Positions 55,310-64,000 are shown, counted from the stretch's first letter. The stretch is 64,000 nt of DNA from Siphonodentalium dalli (GCA_032622095.1 CP136068.1:6795314-6859313); one strand, 5' to 3'. Notes: generated by a model from the sequence alone, not told the origin. Translations and numbers: made by a program.

Positions 55310-56340
55310 ATTAAGAACCCGAAAATTTTAAGTTTAAAAATTGGTAACTTTTTTCTTAATTCGTGAACAATTTGAAGATTTATAAATTGAAATTGTTTTC
55401 TTTTTAACGCTTGAACAATTTGAGGATGAATAGTTTTTATTATTCTTGAAAAATCGTATTTTATTAATTTTGAATTTTGAATTTTTTTTAATTGCTTATT
55501 TTGTTTTAATTTAAAAAAACCCATTAAGTTTTAAAAGTTTAAAAATTTTGTTTTTGTTTTTGAATTTTATTAGAATTTTTTTTATTTTGCATTTATTTTT
55601 GAAATTTTCAAATTTAAAATTTTGTTCTGTGTCCTTTTAACTTTTACCCACAGCGAGTGTCACGTGTTTCTTTAGAGTTTGTTGTCTCCCTTTAACATTC
55701 ACACGCCGAGATTGCCTCGTGTCCCTTTAACATTCACATACCGAGATTGCATCGAGTCCCTTTTACATTCCCCACCATGAGTGCATTGCCTCCTTTAAAA
55801 TTCATGCACTGTGGATGCCTTGTGTCAGCTTAACATTCACAAACAGAGAGTGCGTCCCTTTAACATTTACACATTGCGAGTGCGTTGTCTCCCTTTAAGA
55901 TTCGCACATTGAGTGCATTGTGTCACTTTAACATTCACACATTGTGAGCGCCTCGTGTCACCTTAACATTCACATACTGAGAGGGCCGTCCCTTTAATAT
56001 TCACACATTGCGAGTTCATTGTCTCCATTTAATATGCACACACTGAGTGTATTGTGTCCCTTTAATATTCACACGCCGAGAGTGTGTCACGTCCCTTTAA
56101 CATTATCACCGTGAGTGCCTCGTTTTACTTGATCAATCACATACCGACAGTGCCGTCCCTTTAATATTCACGCATTGCAAGCGCATTGTCTCCCTTTAAT
56201 ATTCAGGGCGGAAGCTCCCAATTTCCATCACAGTCATCACGTAATACACATAACCTGAAAGTAGATAGTGTAATACACCTATTACGGACGTATACCATTC
56301 GCAGGGAGTGACACGCCCCGTTGTTCAGCGAGATCATCAC
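55310..56340. repeat. Composite repeat: AT-rich tract plus 36-40-bp minisatellite
   Basis: The low-complexity tract 55310-55625 precedes about 15 units with CCCTTTAACATTCACACA and TGCGAGTGC-like strings (55630-56210), then a tail with TCATCACGTAATACA and ATACCATTCGC. It shares architecture with 52740-53200. Confidence 0.8.
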
Positions 56341-56750
56341 ATAATATACAAACGTATTAGGTGTGTTGCAGCTTCAATCGGAGGGGTACTTTTCGTGAGT
56401 CATAACATGCGTGTGTGGCCGCCGTGCGGGCATCATATCATCAATTGCGGTCACGAAATTATGGAAGGGGTCTGGGTATTTTTATGCTGCTGAATGTTAT
56501 GCAGTAAATGGGGTAGTTGTGGAAATTCAAGATTACATTTTTTTTTAATATCGTGAAAGGCCCGTTTTTGACACGTTCTAATGGATAATTGACCACTTGA
56601 AGTGATAATAGCTTAACCCATCACCAGCGGCAGTTATAGTTAACACTGTCACCTATACTATGGAAACTAATTATAGGCAGAAAATTCACATTTCTCGAAT
56701 ATCGTTCAGCATATGGATTTGAAACCACACGTATACACAACATGTGATGT
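56341..56750. other. Non-coding host flank of the plus-strand LTR element
   Basis: Positions 56617-56675 (AGTTAACACTGTCACCTAT within a match of about 58 bp) are repeated imperfectly at 62688-62742, just beyond the other side of the element. No gene is supported. Confidence 0.5.
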
Positions 56751-56754
56751 TCTG
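56751..56754. repeat. Target-site duplication TCTG, left
   Basis: TCTG precedes the LTR start TGTGCC and is repeated at 62543-62546. Confidence 0.9.
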
Positions 56755-57520
56755 TGTGCCAAGACAACCACAGGGACATAACTTTCAACCTGGGAAGAAG
56801 ATAGGAAATCTCTGTCAGAGGGGCGCTCGATTACCACACATATCAGCGTCGCTGTTGACCACATCTAGATCACAAAAGTACTGAGCACCAAATCGAATTA
56901 GCGAGCGTCCATGCAATAACATAGGGAAATGATTTGTGGAGTAAACAGAACACGGTCTTGAGGATTATCAAGACCAGATGTATCGCCTAGAAAGCTACTG
57001 AAACCAGGAGAGTTAATAGGACCCATGGGGAGATGACGATAACTCAATTACCCTAAGTACGATGAACCGACGCGCCGTGAAAATACACATGGCCGTCATT
57101 AGCAGACACTGGGTATTTTAGGAAGAAGCAATCCGACATGATAAGAGAGTTCTAACCAGTTTCTATCTGACCAACACAAGCGATCATCACGAACCCTCGG
57201 ACGCTTAGAAGAGCAGAGTGGAGCAATGGACGGAAATACAAGGTAAACATTATGCTCTTGTATTTCTAACAACGCCCCACTGATGCGCCGACGGAGGAAG
57301 AAGAAGAGCAGACGACAGGAAGACGAACTCAACCGGAACTCAACCGAGTAGAAGACAAGCAGACACACACAACCTATGAAGACGGAAGAAGACTCTAAAC
57401 CAAGCAGACGACAGGAAGAGAAACCCAGATGCCGATGATTGAACATTATTGACTTTGTTATATATAAATAATCAAACCGTTCTGATAGTCTTAAGAGTTA
57501 TATGTACCCGTATTGTCACA
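56755..57520 (+). repeat. 5' LTR, plus-strand copy
   Basis: TGTGCCAAGACA to CCGTATTGTCACA, 766 bp. A TATATATAAATA string near 57459 could act as TATA or polyadenylation signal. The last base triplet region differs from the 3' LTR (TTGTCACA versus TTGGCACA). No piggyBac-type insert. Confidence 0.95.
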
Positions 57521-57531
57521 TATCTCTTAAC

Positions 57532-57557
57532 TGGTGCCTTCGAGCCAGGATCTGAAC
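57532..57557 (+). other. Primer-binding site, tRNA-Tyr-like
   Basis: TGGTGCCTTCGAGCCAGGAT starts 11 nt after the LTR. Identical to the minus-strand copy; see there for the tRNA-Tyr reasoning and the extra G. Confidence 0.6.
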
Positions 57558-57631
57558 GCTAATCACAGACACAACGTGAAACCAGAAGAGGAACAGTGTG
57601 GAAAAAAACAGTGTGGGAAAATTCGCAAAAC

Positions 57632-57637
57632 GTGAGT
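57632..57637 (+). promoter_or_regulatory. Candidate 5' splice donor
   Basis: AAAAC|GTGAGT, 25 nt before the gag ATG and conserved in both copies. Confidence 0.5.
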
Positions 57638-57656
57638 CTAATTGTTTATTATCATA

Positions 57657-58739
57657 ATGGCTACCCAACAATCAATTGGTGTTCTCGCCCCATTAACAGA
57701 GTCTATCAATTCTCAAATTGCTGCAATGGCCATGACTACGGTCACACAGGTAGTGACGTCATTTGACGGGGACCCCACGAAATACCACGGGTGGGTCAAG
57801 TCGATAGAAAAATGCGCGATCCTAACCGGCGCTAACGAAGCAAAGAAGCCCTATATGGCATTCCAGAGCGCGACGGGCCCCGTATCAGATTTTTTACAAA
57901 GATATTTGGCCACGAATCCTAACGCCACGTGGCAAGACACAAAAACTGAATTATCTAGTCGATTTGCCGAGATAAATGACATTCAATTCGCCTTTTCGAT
58001 GCTAAGAAAAATCAAGCAAAAACAAAACGAAAATTTACATGTGCTTGCCGAACGAATTTTGGAGATCGCGACGGTGGCATACCGAGAGCAAATCGGCGGG
58101 ATCAACGCGGTTGAAGGCCAACTCGTAGGGTTTTATATTGACGCTTTAAGAAGCGACAGTTTGAAAATGAAGTTGATCAGGGATGCGCCGAAGACACTAA
58201 AATTGGCAGCCGACATCGCCATGCGGGAAATGGGGATCCGACGGGTATTCAACCTACGAACGGGCCGCGAAAATTACAACGAAAACGAACCGGAAGCAAT
58301 GGAAATCGATAGTTTCAGAAACAAACGCGCGAGAACAACCTGCGATATTTGCGCAAGCGATAACCACACGACCCGTGAACACCGATCACGCCCGAGACAG
58401 GTGCATGTCGAAGCGGTGGTTAAACCACGAACAGTCGAATGTTGGACGTGTCAAGGTGATCATTTCGCTCGCGACTGCCCCTTTAAGACCGAAAACCGGA
58501 GGCACGTATCTTGCTGGGTTTGCGAAGGTAACCACTTAGCTAGAAATTGCCCCTCCAAATCCGGAGGTTCGAAGCAAAATCAATGGAACGCGCCGGTAAC
58601 GCCACCTAGGGGAATCCGCCGAGATCAGCCGAACCGATCACGTGACATATCCCATGATACACCGCGACACAGCCGGAGATATCCGACATTAAACGAACCG
58701 CCACGAATGATGACCCCGCCCACATATGCAAAAAACTAA
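57657..58739 (+). CDS. gag: Gag polyprotein of the Ty3/gypsy element
   Basis: 360 aa from ATG 57657 (MATQQS); the in-frame TTG upstream is not needed. The capsid-like region includes TSFDGDPTKYHGWVKSIEK and PVSDFLQRYLATNPNATWQ. Nucleocapsid follows: a C/H cluster CDICASDNHTTREH (from about residue 229) and two CX2CX4HX4C knuckles, CWTCQGDHFARDC (262) and CWVCEGNHLARNC (286). It forms the particle and packages RNA. No PPxY motif is seen in it, in contrast to the 3' ORF. The stop TAA directly follows a slippery heptamer. The frame is fully open, unlike the minus-strand copy. Confidence 0.95.
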   Translation: MATQQSIGVLAPLTESINSQIAAMAMTTVTQVVTSFDGDPTKYHGWVKSIEKCAILTGANEAKKPYMAFQSATGPVSDFLQRYLATNPNATWQDTKTELSSRFAEINDIQFAFSMLRKIKQKQNENLHVLAERILEIATVAYREQIGGINAVEGQLVGFYIDALRSDSLKMKLIRDAPKTLKLAADIAMREMGIRRVFNLRTGRENYNENEPEAMEIDSFRNKRARTTCDICASDNHTTREHRSRPRQVHVEAVVKPRTVECWTCQGDHFARDCPFKTENRRHVSCWVCEGNHLARNCPSKSGGSKQNQWNAPVTPPRGIRRDQPNRSRDISHDTPRHSRRYPTLNEPPRMMTPPTYAKN

Positions 58740-58771
58740 GGAATCCTCTCATTGAGGCCACAAATGGGAGG
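58730..58771 (+). promoter_or_regulatory. gag-pol -1 ribosomal frameshift signal
   Basis: In the gag frame GCA AAA AAC TAA gives the canonical heptamer A AAA AAC (58730-58736) abutting the stop. After an 8-nt spacer, CCTCTCAT can pair with ATGGGAGG (8 bp, one G-U). In the minus-strand copy that position is A-U instead, so pairing is kept while the base changes. A -1 slip enters the pol frame, which is open from here. Confidence 0.85.
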
Positions 58772-60322
58772 AAATATAACATAAATATTGTAGGGAACCC
58801 CAGCTCCTGTTTAGTTAGAATAGGGAAAAATAAATATCGCTCATTAGTGGATAGTGGAGCGGAAGTATCATTGATTCACAAACGCGTCTATGACGCATTA
58901 CAGTTCCGACCGAAACTAACTAGGGAACACATCAACCTTAGCTCCGTGAATGGGAAGTCACTGGGCGTACTTGGTAGCGTGGAACTGACCTTCAGAATGG
59001 CGAAACTAAAATTAACCCATAAATTTTATGTGGCGAATGATATGACCCGGAATATGATCTTGGGGAGGGATTGGTTGACCTCTCGGGGGGTCAGACTATA
59101 TTATGATCTGGGATGCCTCAAGGTCAGTGACGTGTACGTCCCATTGGAATCGGACGCGCACATAGCTTCCCTGCTGAGATTGACCAGCAAGGTTAGCTTA
59201 AAGCCTCAAACATCAACTTTATGTATGGGAAAATCAAAAAACTTAGCTTCTCTTCGCAAGTCGACATTAGTAGAGGTGGCCCAAATCAAGAAAGGTTACC
59301 TAGCATCAAAACCCGGTTTGGAGGTAAGGAATTCGATTTCGGAACTAGGTAAAAGACATCAAGTCCCATTGCTACTTGTGAACAACACTAATAAAACCGT
59401 TTATCTACGGCGCGGCAGTGTAGTTGGAAAATCAGTCACGTATGGACGAAGACGCAATCGTGCTGGGAAAGGTTATTGTCAAATAACATTACAGCAACAG
59501 CCTAAATCATTTATGATGGTACACAAACACGTGAAACAGGCGAAACGCCAACAAGCAGCGAAATTTAACAAAAAGGCCACAGACACCAAATTCGAGATTG
59601 GCGAGGCCGTCTATGTGAAGAATCATTTACGAAAAAGCAAACTTGAAAGCAAATGGAAACTTTACTTCCGCATAACCAAGCAAATAACGCCCGTTACTTT
59701 CGAGTTAAGGAATCAATTAACTGGGAAAGTCACACAATCCCATGCTGAACATATGCGCAAAGCCAACCTTGAATGGGAAATCCCCAAAACTGACAACAAC
59801 AAGCGTGCTCAAACGTATGTTGTTCCCCCCGAAGACGAAGATAGCGACGTTCCTGCCCCTAACATTGTGGGTGGGTCTTCTGGCGATGAAACAGAACCAT
59901 TACCAGATGATGTAATCGCTCGATATCGGAGACAATGTTCGGACTCCGATGACGAAGATGTCCCTTTAAGCGAGCTTAAGATGCGCTTACAGCGTAGAAA
60001 GACGCGACTCGCGCGCTCAGAGCCGCTACAAAACCCTGACTCGTCCATGGACGAGAGACCAGACCCGAGTGCCAAGGCACGACGCGCTCCAGCGCCTCGT
60101 CGACACGGGCGCAAAGTAACAAAGATGGTTACGAGTGATGACAGCTCAGAGGATGAGTTAATGGAAGTGGCCGCCATTGAACAAAACCCTCGTGAATGTA
60201 GGCCCGTACCGGCCCCTCGCAAGTGTAAGCAGCTCATAAATGGAGCGAGCAGCAACTTAATAGATAAACCGTTGTTTAAAGCCGTGCTATCAGCAATAAT
60301 AATAGAGTGCTCGAAACAGTGA
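58739..60322 (+). CDS. pol: Deleted Pol: protease fused to integrase C-terminal region
   Basis: Open in the -1 frame after gag. Protease contains SLVDSGAEVSLIH. About 200 residues later, near 59440-59470, the sequence jumps from the region before RT to the integrase C terminus (HKHVKQAKRQQAAKFNKK, then GEAVYVKNHLRKSKLESKW and the GPY/F-like segment). About 2.7 kb of pol is lost relative to the other copy, yet the frame stays open to the same acidic/basic tail. RT, RNase H and the integrase D-D-E are absent, so it can supply protease at most. The junction being in frame may be chance or selected. Confidence 0.9.
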   Translation, partial: RNPLIEATNGRKYNINIVGNPSSCLVRIGKNKYRSLVDSGAEVSLIHKRVYDALQFRPKLTREHINLSSVNGKSLGVLGSVELTFRMAKLKLTHKFYVANDMTRNMILGRDWLTSRGVRLYYDLGCLKVSDVYVPLESDAHIASLLRLTSKVSLKPQTSTLCMGKSKNLASLRKSTLVEVAQIKKGYLASKPGLEVRNSISELGKRHQVPLLLVNNTNKTVYLRRGSVVGKSVTYGRRRNRAGKGYCQITLQQQPKSFMMVHKHVKQAKRQQAAKFNKKATDTKFEIGEAVYVKNHLRKSKLESKWKLYFRITKQITPVTFELRNQLTGKVTQSHAEHMRKANLEWEIPKTDNNKRAQTYVVPPEDEDSDVPAPNIVGGSSGDETEPLPDDVIARYRRQCSDSDDEDVPLSELKMRLQRRKTRLARSEPLQNPDSSMDERPDPSAKARRAPAPRRHGRKVTKMVTSDDSSEDELMEVAAIEQNPRECRPVPAPRKCKQLINGASSNLIDKPLFKAVLSAIIIECSKQ

Positions 60323-60682
60323 CCTGGGGTCCATTACAGAAGAAATGCGACCCTACCCTTAACTGGCTTATTGGCAAACCTAACCTGGCTTCGTAAATGT
60401 TGAAAATAGTTAGCCCGACGCCCCAGACCGAATCGCGAATAAATAGTCATGTTCGGATCAATGACAGGTCGCGCGCCCCATGAAACCCGGCACGTACGCA
60501 TGGCGATTTAATAAATAAAGCTTTGAACTTTACAATCACGCGCCGAGAGATAACGAGCACCACGGCGACGTGCACGCCGCCACCCTTAGGGTTACTACGT
60601 TTGAGCGCACCCCGCTCAAATAAACACGATCGAAAATATGCTCATGACTGAATTAGTGAACGAAAAAGTATTACCCCAATGA
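60323..60682 (+). other. Spacer between pol and the membrane-protein ORF
   Basis: Conserved in both copies. It contains CCACCCTTAG, a possible splice acceptor, and a short in-frame segment (VNEKVLPQ) ending in TGA immediately before the next ATG. Confidence 0.4.
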
Positions 60683-60973
60683 ATGGTAGAGATGGCCAGG
60701 GTGGTATTTTGCCCTAGTAACGTAGTTACAGTAGTAATTTTCATTATCTTGACCCACCGATTCTGGTGGAAATTTGTTAAACATCAGTTGCCAAGGTTAG
60801 CCATTATGTATAGTAAGCAGTTAGACCAGCGACCTGAGGATATCCTGAATGCCGTGTTCAAAGAACCCATCGACGAAGCAATGGAGACGGATGCACCAAA
60901 GCCGTCTGCGCTATTCCGGGACAACACTCAGGAACGCCTACATGTATATCCAATTACAGCCGTCAGAGGCTGA
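60683..60973 (+). CDS. 96-aa single-pass membrane protein of the retrotransposon
   Basis: Intact counterpart of the minus-strand ORF at 24601-24311, with seven residue differences and the hydrophobic segment NVVTVVIFIILTH unchanged. It starts at ATG directly after an in-frame TGA (CAA TGA ATG). Preservation in a copy that has lost RT suggests either recency or that the product is useful in cis. Function unknown. Confidence 0.65.
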   Translation: MVEMARVVFCPSNVVTVVIFIILTHRFWWKFVKHQLPRLAIMYSKQLDQRPEDILNAVFKEPIDEAMETDAPKPSALFRDNTQERLHVYPITAVRG

Positions 60974-61433
60974 CCACATCTGTGGGGGATTTGGATTAGT
61001 ATTAATTATGTATCGTATATTAATGTATTCCGAATTTCCTCCGTAATTATTGTTGCGCGGATGTCAGAATCATTTGCATGTATATAGACATTTATGCATT
61101 TCATATATTTCAAATATTAATTGTTGCATAACGATGTCCAGGGTATTATAGTTGTATAATCATCAGAATGATTATAGCAAGCGTTGAATAGGGACTATAA
61201 ATCCCGACATTCAGTCATACGTTTTGATAATTGAAATCAATCACCCCGACTTATCGGGTGTTTAAACTGTTCGTCAACAAATCCATCTATATAATTAGTT
61301 GTAAATTCCATTTTCGTATTGGGCCGATCTGACGACCCTCAAGCGATACCGATAAATTGGAAAATTAACCATTGTGTATTCTGACTGTGTCATTTGTTCT
61401 CAAACCTCACACAAATATCCGTTTGAGTATTAC

Positions 61434-61435
61434 AG
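61434..61435 (+). promoter_or_regulatory. Candidate 3' splice acceptor for the PPPY ORF
   Basis: GTTTGAGTATTACAG|GCTGACCATGG, identical to the minus-strand copy; the ATG is at 61443. Confidence 0.5.
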
Positions 61436-61442
61436 GCTGACC

Positions 61443-61756
61443 ATGGCGGTGGAACAAGGGTCGACCAGTTGTCAGAACCTACCCCATACTCGGACATTGA
61501 GGACGAAAATACCTCGACGTCCGATGATGACGAAAATGACGACGCCATGAAATTTCAATCATAGTTTACACCGAAAGAGTCACAGCCAGTGGGTCGGAGT
61601 TGTCTGAGAGACGCCCAGACGACCCGATCTACACGGAGACGACCGACATCGAACCAGCTATCCATCGCCGATGCCGCTGTTGCGAAACACTTCGACGAAT
61701 CATCGACCTGCTGCGCAGCGACGAATTGGACTTGCGATTTCAAGATCAACTTTAAA
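61443..61756 (+). pseudogene. Accessory PPPY ORF, internally deleted
   Basis: Begins as in the other copy (MAVEQGSTSCQNL) but loses one base in a C run near 61485 and lacks the middle part, including the PPPY motif. The C-terminal coding segment (RCRCCETLRRIIDLLR to RFQDQL) is preserved to 61755. Confidence 0.75.
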
Positions 61757-61776
61757 TCGAAAAAGTGAAGGAGTAA
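61757..61776 (+). other. Polypurine tract, plus-strand copy
   Basis: TCGAAAAAGTGAAGGAGTAA directly precedes the 3' LTR. Confidence 0.75.
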
Positions 61777-62542
61777 TGTGCCAAGACAACCACAGGGACA
61801 TAACTTTCAACCTGGGAAGAAGATAGGAAATCTCTGTCAGAGGGGCGCTCGATTACCACACATATCAGCGTCGCTGTTGACCACATCTAGATCACAAAAG
61901 TACTGAGCACCAAATCGAATTAGCGAGCGTCCATGCAATAACATAGGGAAATGATTTGTGGAGTAAACAGAACACGGTCTTGAGGATTATCAAGACCAGA
62001 TGTATCGCCTAGAAAGCTACTGAAACCAGGAGAGTTAATAGGACCCATGGGGAGATGACGATAACTCAATTACCCTAAGTACGATGAACCGACGCGCCGT
62101 GAAAATACACATGGCCGTCATTAGCAGACACTGGGTATTTTAGGAAGAAGCAATCCGACATGATAAGAGAGTTCTAACCAGTTTCTATCTGACCAACACA
62201 AGCGATCATCACGAACCCTCGGACGCTTAGAAGAGCAGAGTGGAGCAATGGACGGAAATACAAGGTAAACATTATGCTCTTGTATTTCTAACAACGCCCC
62301 ACTGATGCGCCGACGGAGGAAGAAGAAGAGCAGACGACAGGAAGACGAACTCAACCGGAACTCAACCGAGTAGAAGACAAGCAGACACACACAACCTATG
62401 GAGACGGAAGAAGACTCTAAACCAAGCAGACGACAGGAAGAGAAACCCAGATGCCGATGATTGAACATTATTGACTTTGTTATATATAAATAATCAAACC
62501 GTTCTGATAGTCTTAAGAGTTATATGTACCCGTATTGGCACA
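61777..62542 (+). repeat. 3' LTR, plus-strand copy
   Basis: 766 bp, TGTGCC to GGCACA; two differences from the 5' LTR. Confidence 0.95.
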
Positions 62543-62546
62543 TCTG
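62543..62546. repeat. Target-site duplication TCTG, right
   Basis: Matches 56751-56754. Confidence 0.9.
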
Positions 62547-63168
62547 TTGAGCTCTTGCTTTACTTAAAGTCACCAATCGTGTGCAGATGTGTAGATATTT
62601 AATGTCGAAAATAACACGATCGAGGCGCTAGAAGGTTATGTAACGCGAATTCATTTCAATATCCTAAAAGTAATGAAATTTAAAGGGACACATCACCGGC
62701 GGGAGTTACAGTTAACACTGTCACCTATGGAAAATAATCATGTTTGTACCCAATACCACAATGCAATTGAGAGAGAACTAATGGGGAAACTATTAACAGG
62801 CAAAGGAGAAAAGGTTAAATAATTGTGATAGCCCTCTAGATATGCCTGTCTTCGCCGCCGATGTGTAAACGATCTGCTATAACGTTCGCGGTATAACGCG
62901 AGCCCCGATTAGATCGATAACCAGCGATGTGTTAACAGTAACTCAAGCAGCAGTGCGAGTCTGCTGCTCTGATTGCAGCGTCTTTCTTTATATGATCCGT
63001 ATTTCAAAGAGAAAAGCCGCCATCGCGATAGTCAACTTGTTTTACAATGCCAATCACTGATCAGCGGCTGTTTCATGAACGACACTCCCATGTTTTTGAA
63101 GTAACACCACAGCGTTAATTTTGGCGAGAGATTCGAATGAGTAGATTTCCACTTAATTGTTAAACAAT
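62547..63168 (+). promoter_or_regulatory. Upstream region of the second PAN-like gene
   Basis: Positions 62990-63150 align with 32380-32536 (shared TATTTCAAAGA, CAACTTGTTTTACAA, GTTTCATGAA). The LTR element inserted about 620 bp upstream of this ATG, so its LTR could affect expression. Confidence 0.4.
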
Positions 63169-63534
63169 ATGTGTTGGCTACGCGTGTGTCACCAATTCAG
63201 TTTCGGACTGCTATGTAGTTTCCTACTAAATGCATCTGCCGTTATGGTAAATCCTTTTCAACCAGGACAGCCTGATTTTCTGTCTAAAGTGATTAAGCTT
63301 TCGAACAATTTGCGATGTGAGACAATGTGTACGAGGCACGCGGACTGTACGGTCAGTGGATACAACGTAAAATCAAGAATGTGTGTGTTATTAGCGTCGG
63401 TGGGTGGGAACGGAATAACTGCCACAAAGGAGTGGATGGTGAGACACATCACGAAGGTACGTTATTACTGTCAAGTTAATCACAGTCTGGTGCATTGCTG
63501 TGAAAAATCGTCAATTGGACATGTTCGGACATAG
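63169..63534 (+). CDS. Second small secreted PAN/Apple-like protein (or first exon)
   Basis: Start taken at ATG 63169 (MCWLRV); a TTG four codons earlier is in frame. About 121 aa. The hydrophobic segment FSFGLLCSFLLNASAVM precedes NPFQPGQPDFLSK and the Cys pattern LRCETMCTRHADC, SRMCVLL, VRYYC, nearly identical to the 32.5-kb paralogue. A small indel changes the frame before the signal peptide, so the two N termini differ. AAG|GTACGT at about 63455 is a near-consensus splice donor; if used, the final 25 or so residues are intronic. Ligand unknown. Confidence 0.65.
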   Translation: MCWLRVCHQFSFGLLCSFLLNASAVMVNPFQPGQPDFLSKVIKLSNNLRCETMCTRHADCTVSGYNVKSRMCVLLASVGGNGITATKEWMVRHITKVRYYCQVNHSLVHCCEKSSIGHVRT

Positions 63535-64000
63535 TCGAAAATATACGGGATACTAAAGATATTCCGTCGAAATTTTCCCCATACCTATAATGGCAGCTTT
63601 TGCTTCAATTCCGGACAGGAAGAATATGTTCCGCGGGCAATACATGTAACAATGCGTCACCCTGACATACATTTCACCTTCCTTTTCCAAAAAAAAAGAC
63701 ATTTATCGAGCATTTTTGACGAGCAAGCGAACATTTTTTAAACAGTGGGTGTGTTCGATCGGACTTCCGGTAACACCGCGCTCGGTATCGTGTGCAAATA
63801 AGTTCTGTCAATGACAATGTAGCACGAAACTATGTCTCATTAATTTGAAAGTTCAGTTTCTCGTCTAATAACTTTGTTTATCTTATTTTTTCACCGGGAT
63901 TCAACGTACTATGAAAACCACAGTGATCTATTGGACGTAAAAGATACAGAAATATAACAGAAACATGCCTGATCTCTTGGAAGTAAAGATACAGAAATAG
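63535..64000. other. Non-coding sequence to the window end
   Basis: Nothing recognised. It may be intron or 3' flank of the PAN-like gene. Confidence 0.4.

Larger units (their letters stand above)
56755..62542 (+). mobile_element. Ty3/gypsy LTR retrotransposon, plus-strand deletion derivative
   Basis: 5,788 bp with two 766-bp LTRs and TSD TCTG. Same family as the minus-strand copy, but RT, RNase H and most of integrase are missing. gag is intact, protease is joined in frame to the integrase C terminus, and the membrane-protein ORF is intact. The LTRs differ at two positions on side-by-side reading, so it inserted very recently. With no RT of its own it must have been mobilised by a complete relative. 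Confidence 0.95.

Noticed and set aside
57099-57446. 115-aa minus-strand ORF, repeated at 62121-62468
   Set aside because: It lies wholly inside the LTRs and is antisense to the element; the identical copies merely reflect LTR identity.
59809-60255. 148-aa antisense ORF, also open at 25072-25500
   Set aside because: It mirrors the pol tail, whose Ser/Arg/Asp codon use leaves the antisense frame open; no independent evidence.

Overview
The window looks like a gene-poor, AT-rich stretch of a metazoan nuclear genome, probably a marine invertebrate; mollusc or another lophotrochozoan is plausible, but the species cannot be fixed from sequence alone. Evidence for this is an L1/Tx1-type LINE, two Ty3/gypsy LTR retrotransposons, a Crypton/DUF3504-type tyrosine recombinase gene with a GT-AG intron, small secreted PAN-like genes, and abundant MITEs and minisatellites. 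No bacterial-style operons, rRNA or convincing tRNA genes were seen.

Layout. 0.2-5.0 kb: a LINE on the minus strand with an uninterrupted 1266-aa ORF2, a poly(A) tail and a candidate 14-bp target-site duplication. 5-14.5 kb: mostly non-coding, with dispersed repeats and a 3.69-kb segment bounded by a perfect 33-bp inverted repeat that contains a C2H2-like ORF. 14.5-16.75 kb: nested fold-back repeats packed with the palindrome CGCTTAAGCG; a small solitary relative lies at 37.3 kb. 17.9-20.7 kb: a relic of the upstream region of the PAN-like gene, a MITE-like hairpin and a 41-bp minisatellite. 20.7-31.9 kb: an 11.2-kb Ty3/gypsy provirus on the minus strand (TSD GCAC), whose pol is frame-broken and whose LTRs carry a piggyBac-type element at one TTAA site. 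32.5 kb: a PAN-like secreted-protein gene, whose paralogue is at 63.2 kb. 43.6-45.3 kb: a two-exon tyrosine recombinase gene with all catalytic residues, followed by a 152-bp near-perfect palindrome. 46.7-50.5 kb: two long tandem arrays, the first overlapping a possible terminal exon. 52.5-56.3 kb: minisatellites and AT-rich composite repeats. 56.76-62.54 kb: a second Ty3/gypsy copy on the plus strand (TSD TCTG), with LTRs differing at only two of 766 positions but most of pol deleted in frame.

The most informative result comes from comparing the two Ty3/gypsy copies. They share a retrovirus-like layout: LTR, a primer site resembling the complement of tRNA-Tyr, a conserved 5' splice donor, gag with zinc knuckles, a canonical -1 frameshift signal (A AAA AAC, 8-nt spacer, 8-bp stem), pol, then two extra 3' ORFs. 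The first extra ORF is a 96-aa single-pass membrane protein. The second has a PPPY late-domain motif and an Arg/Cys-rich tail, and its ATG sits 8 nt after a conserved 3' splice acceptor. This is the best candidate here for an under-described system: a metavirid with spliced small accessory proteins and no recognisable envelope gene.
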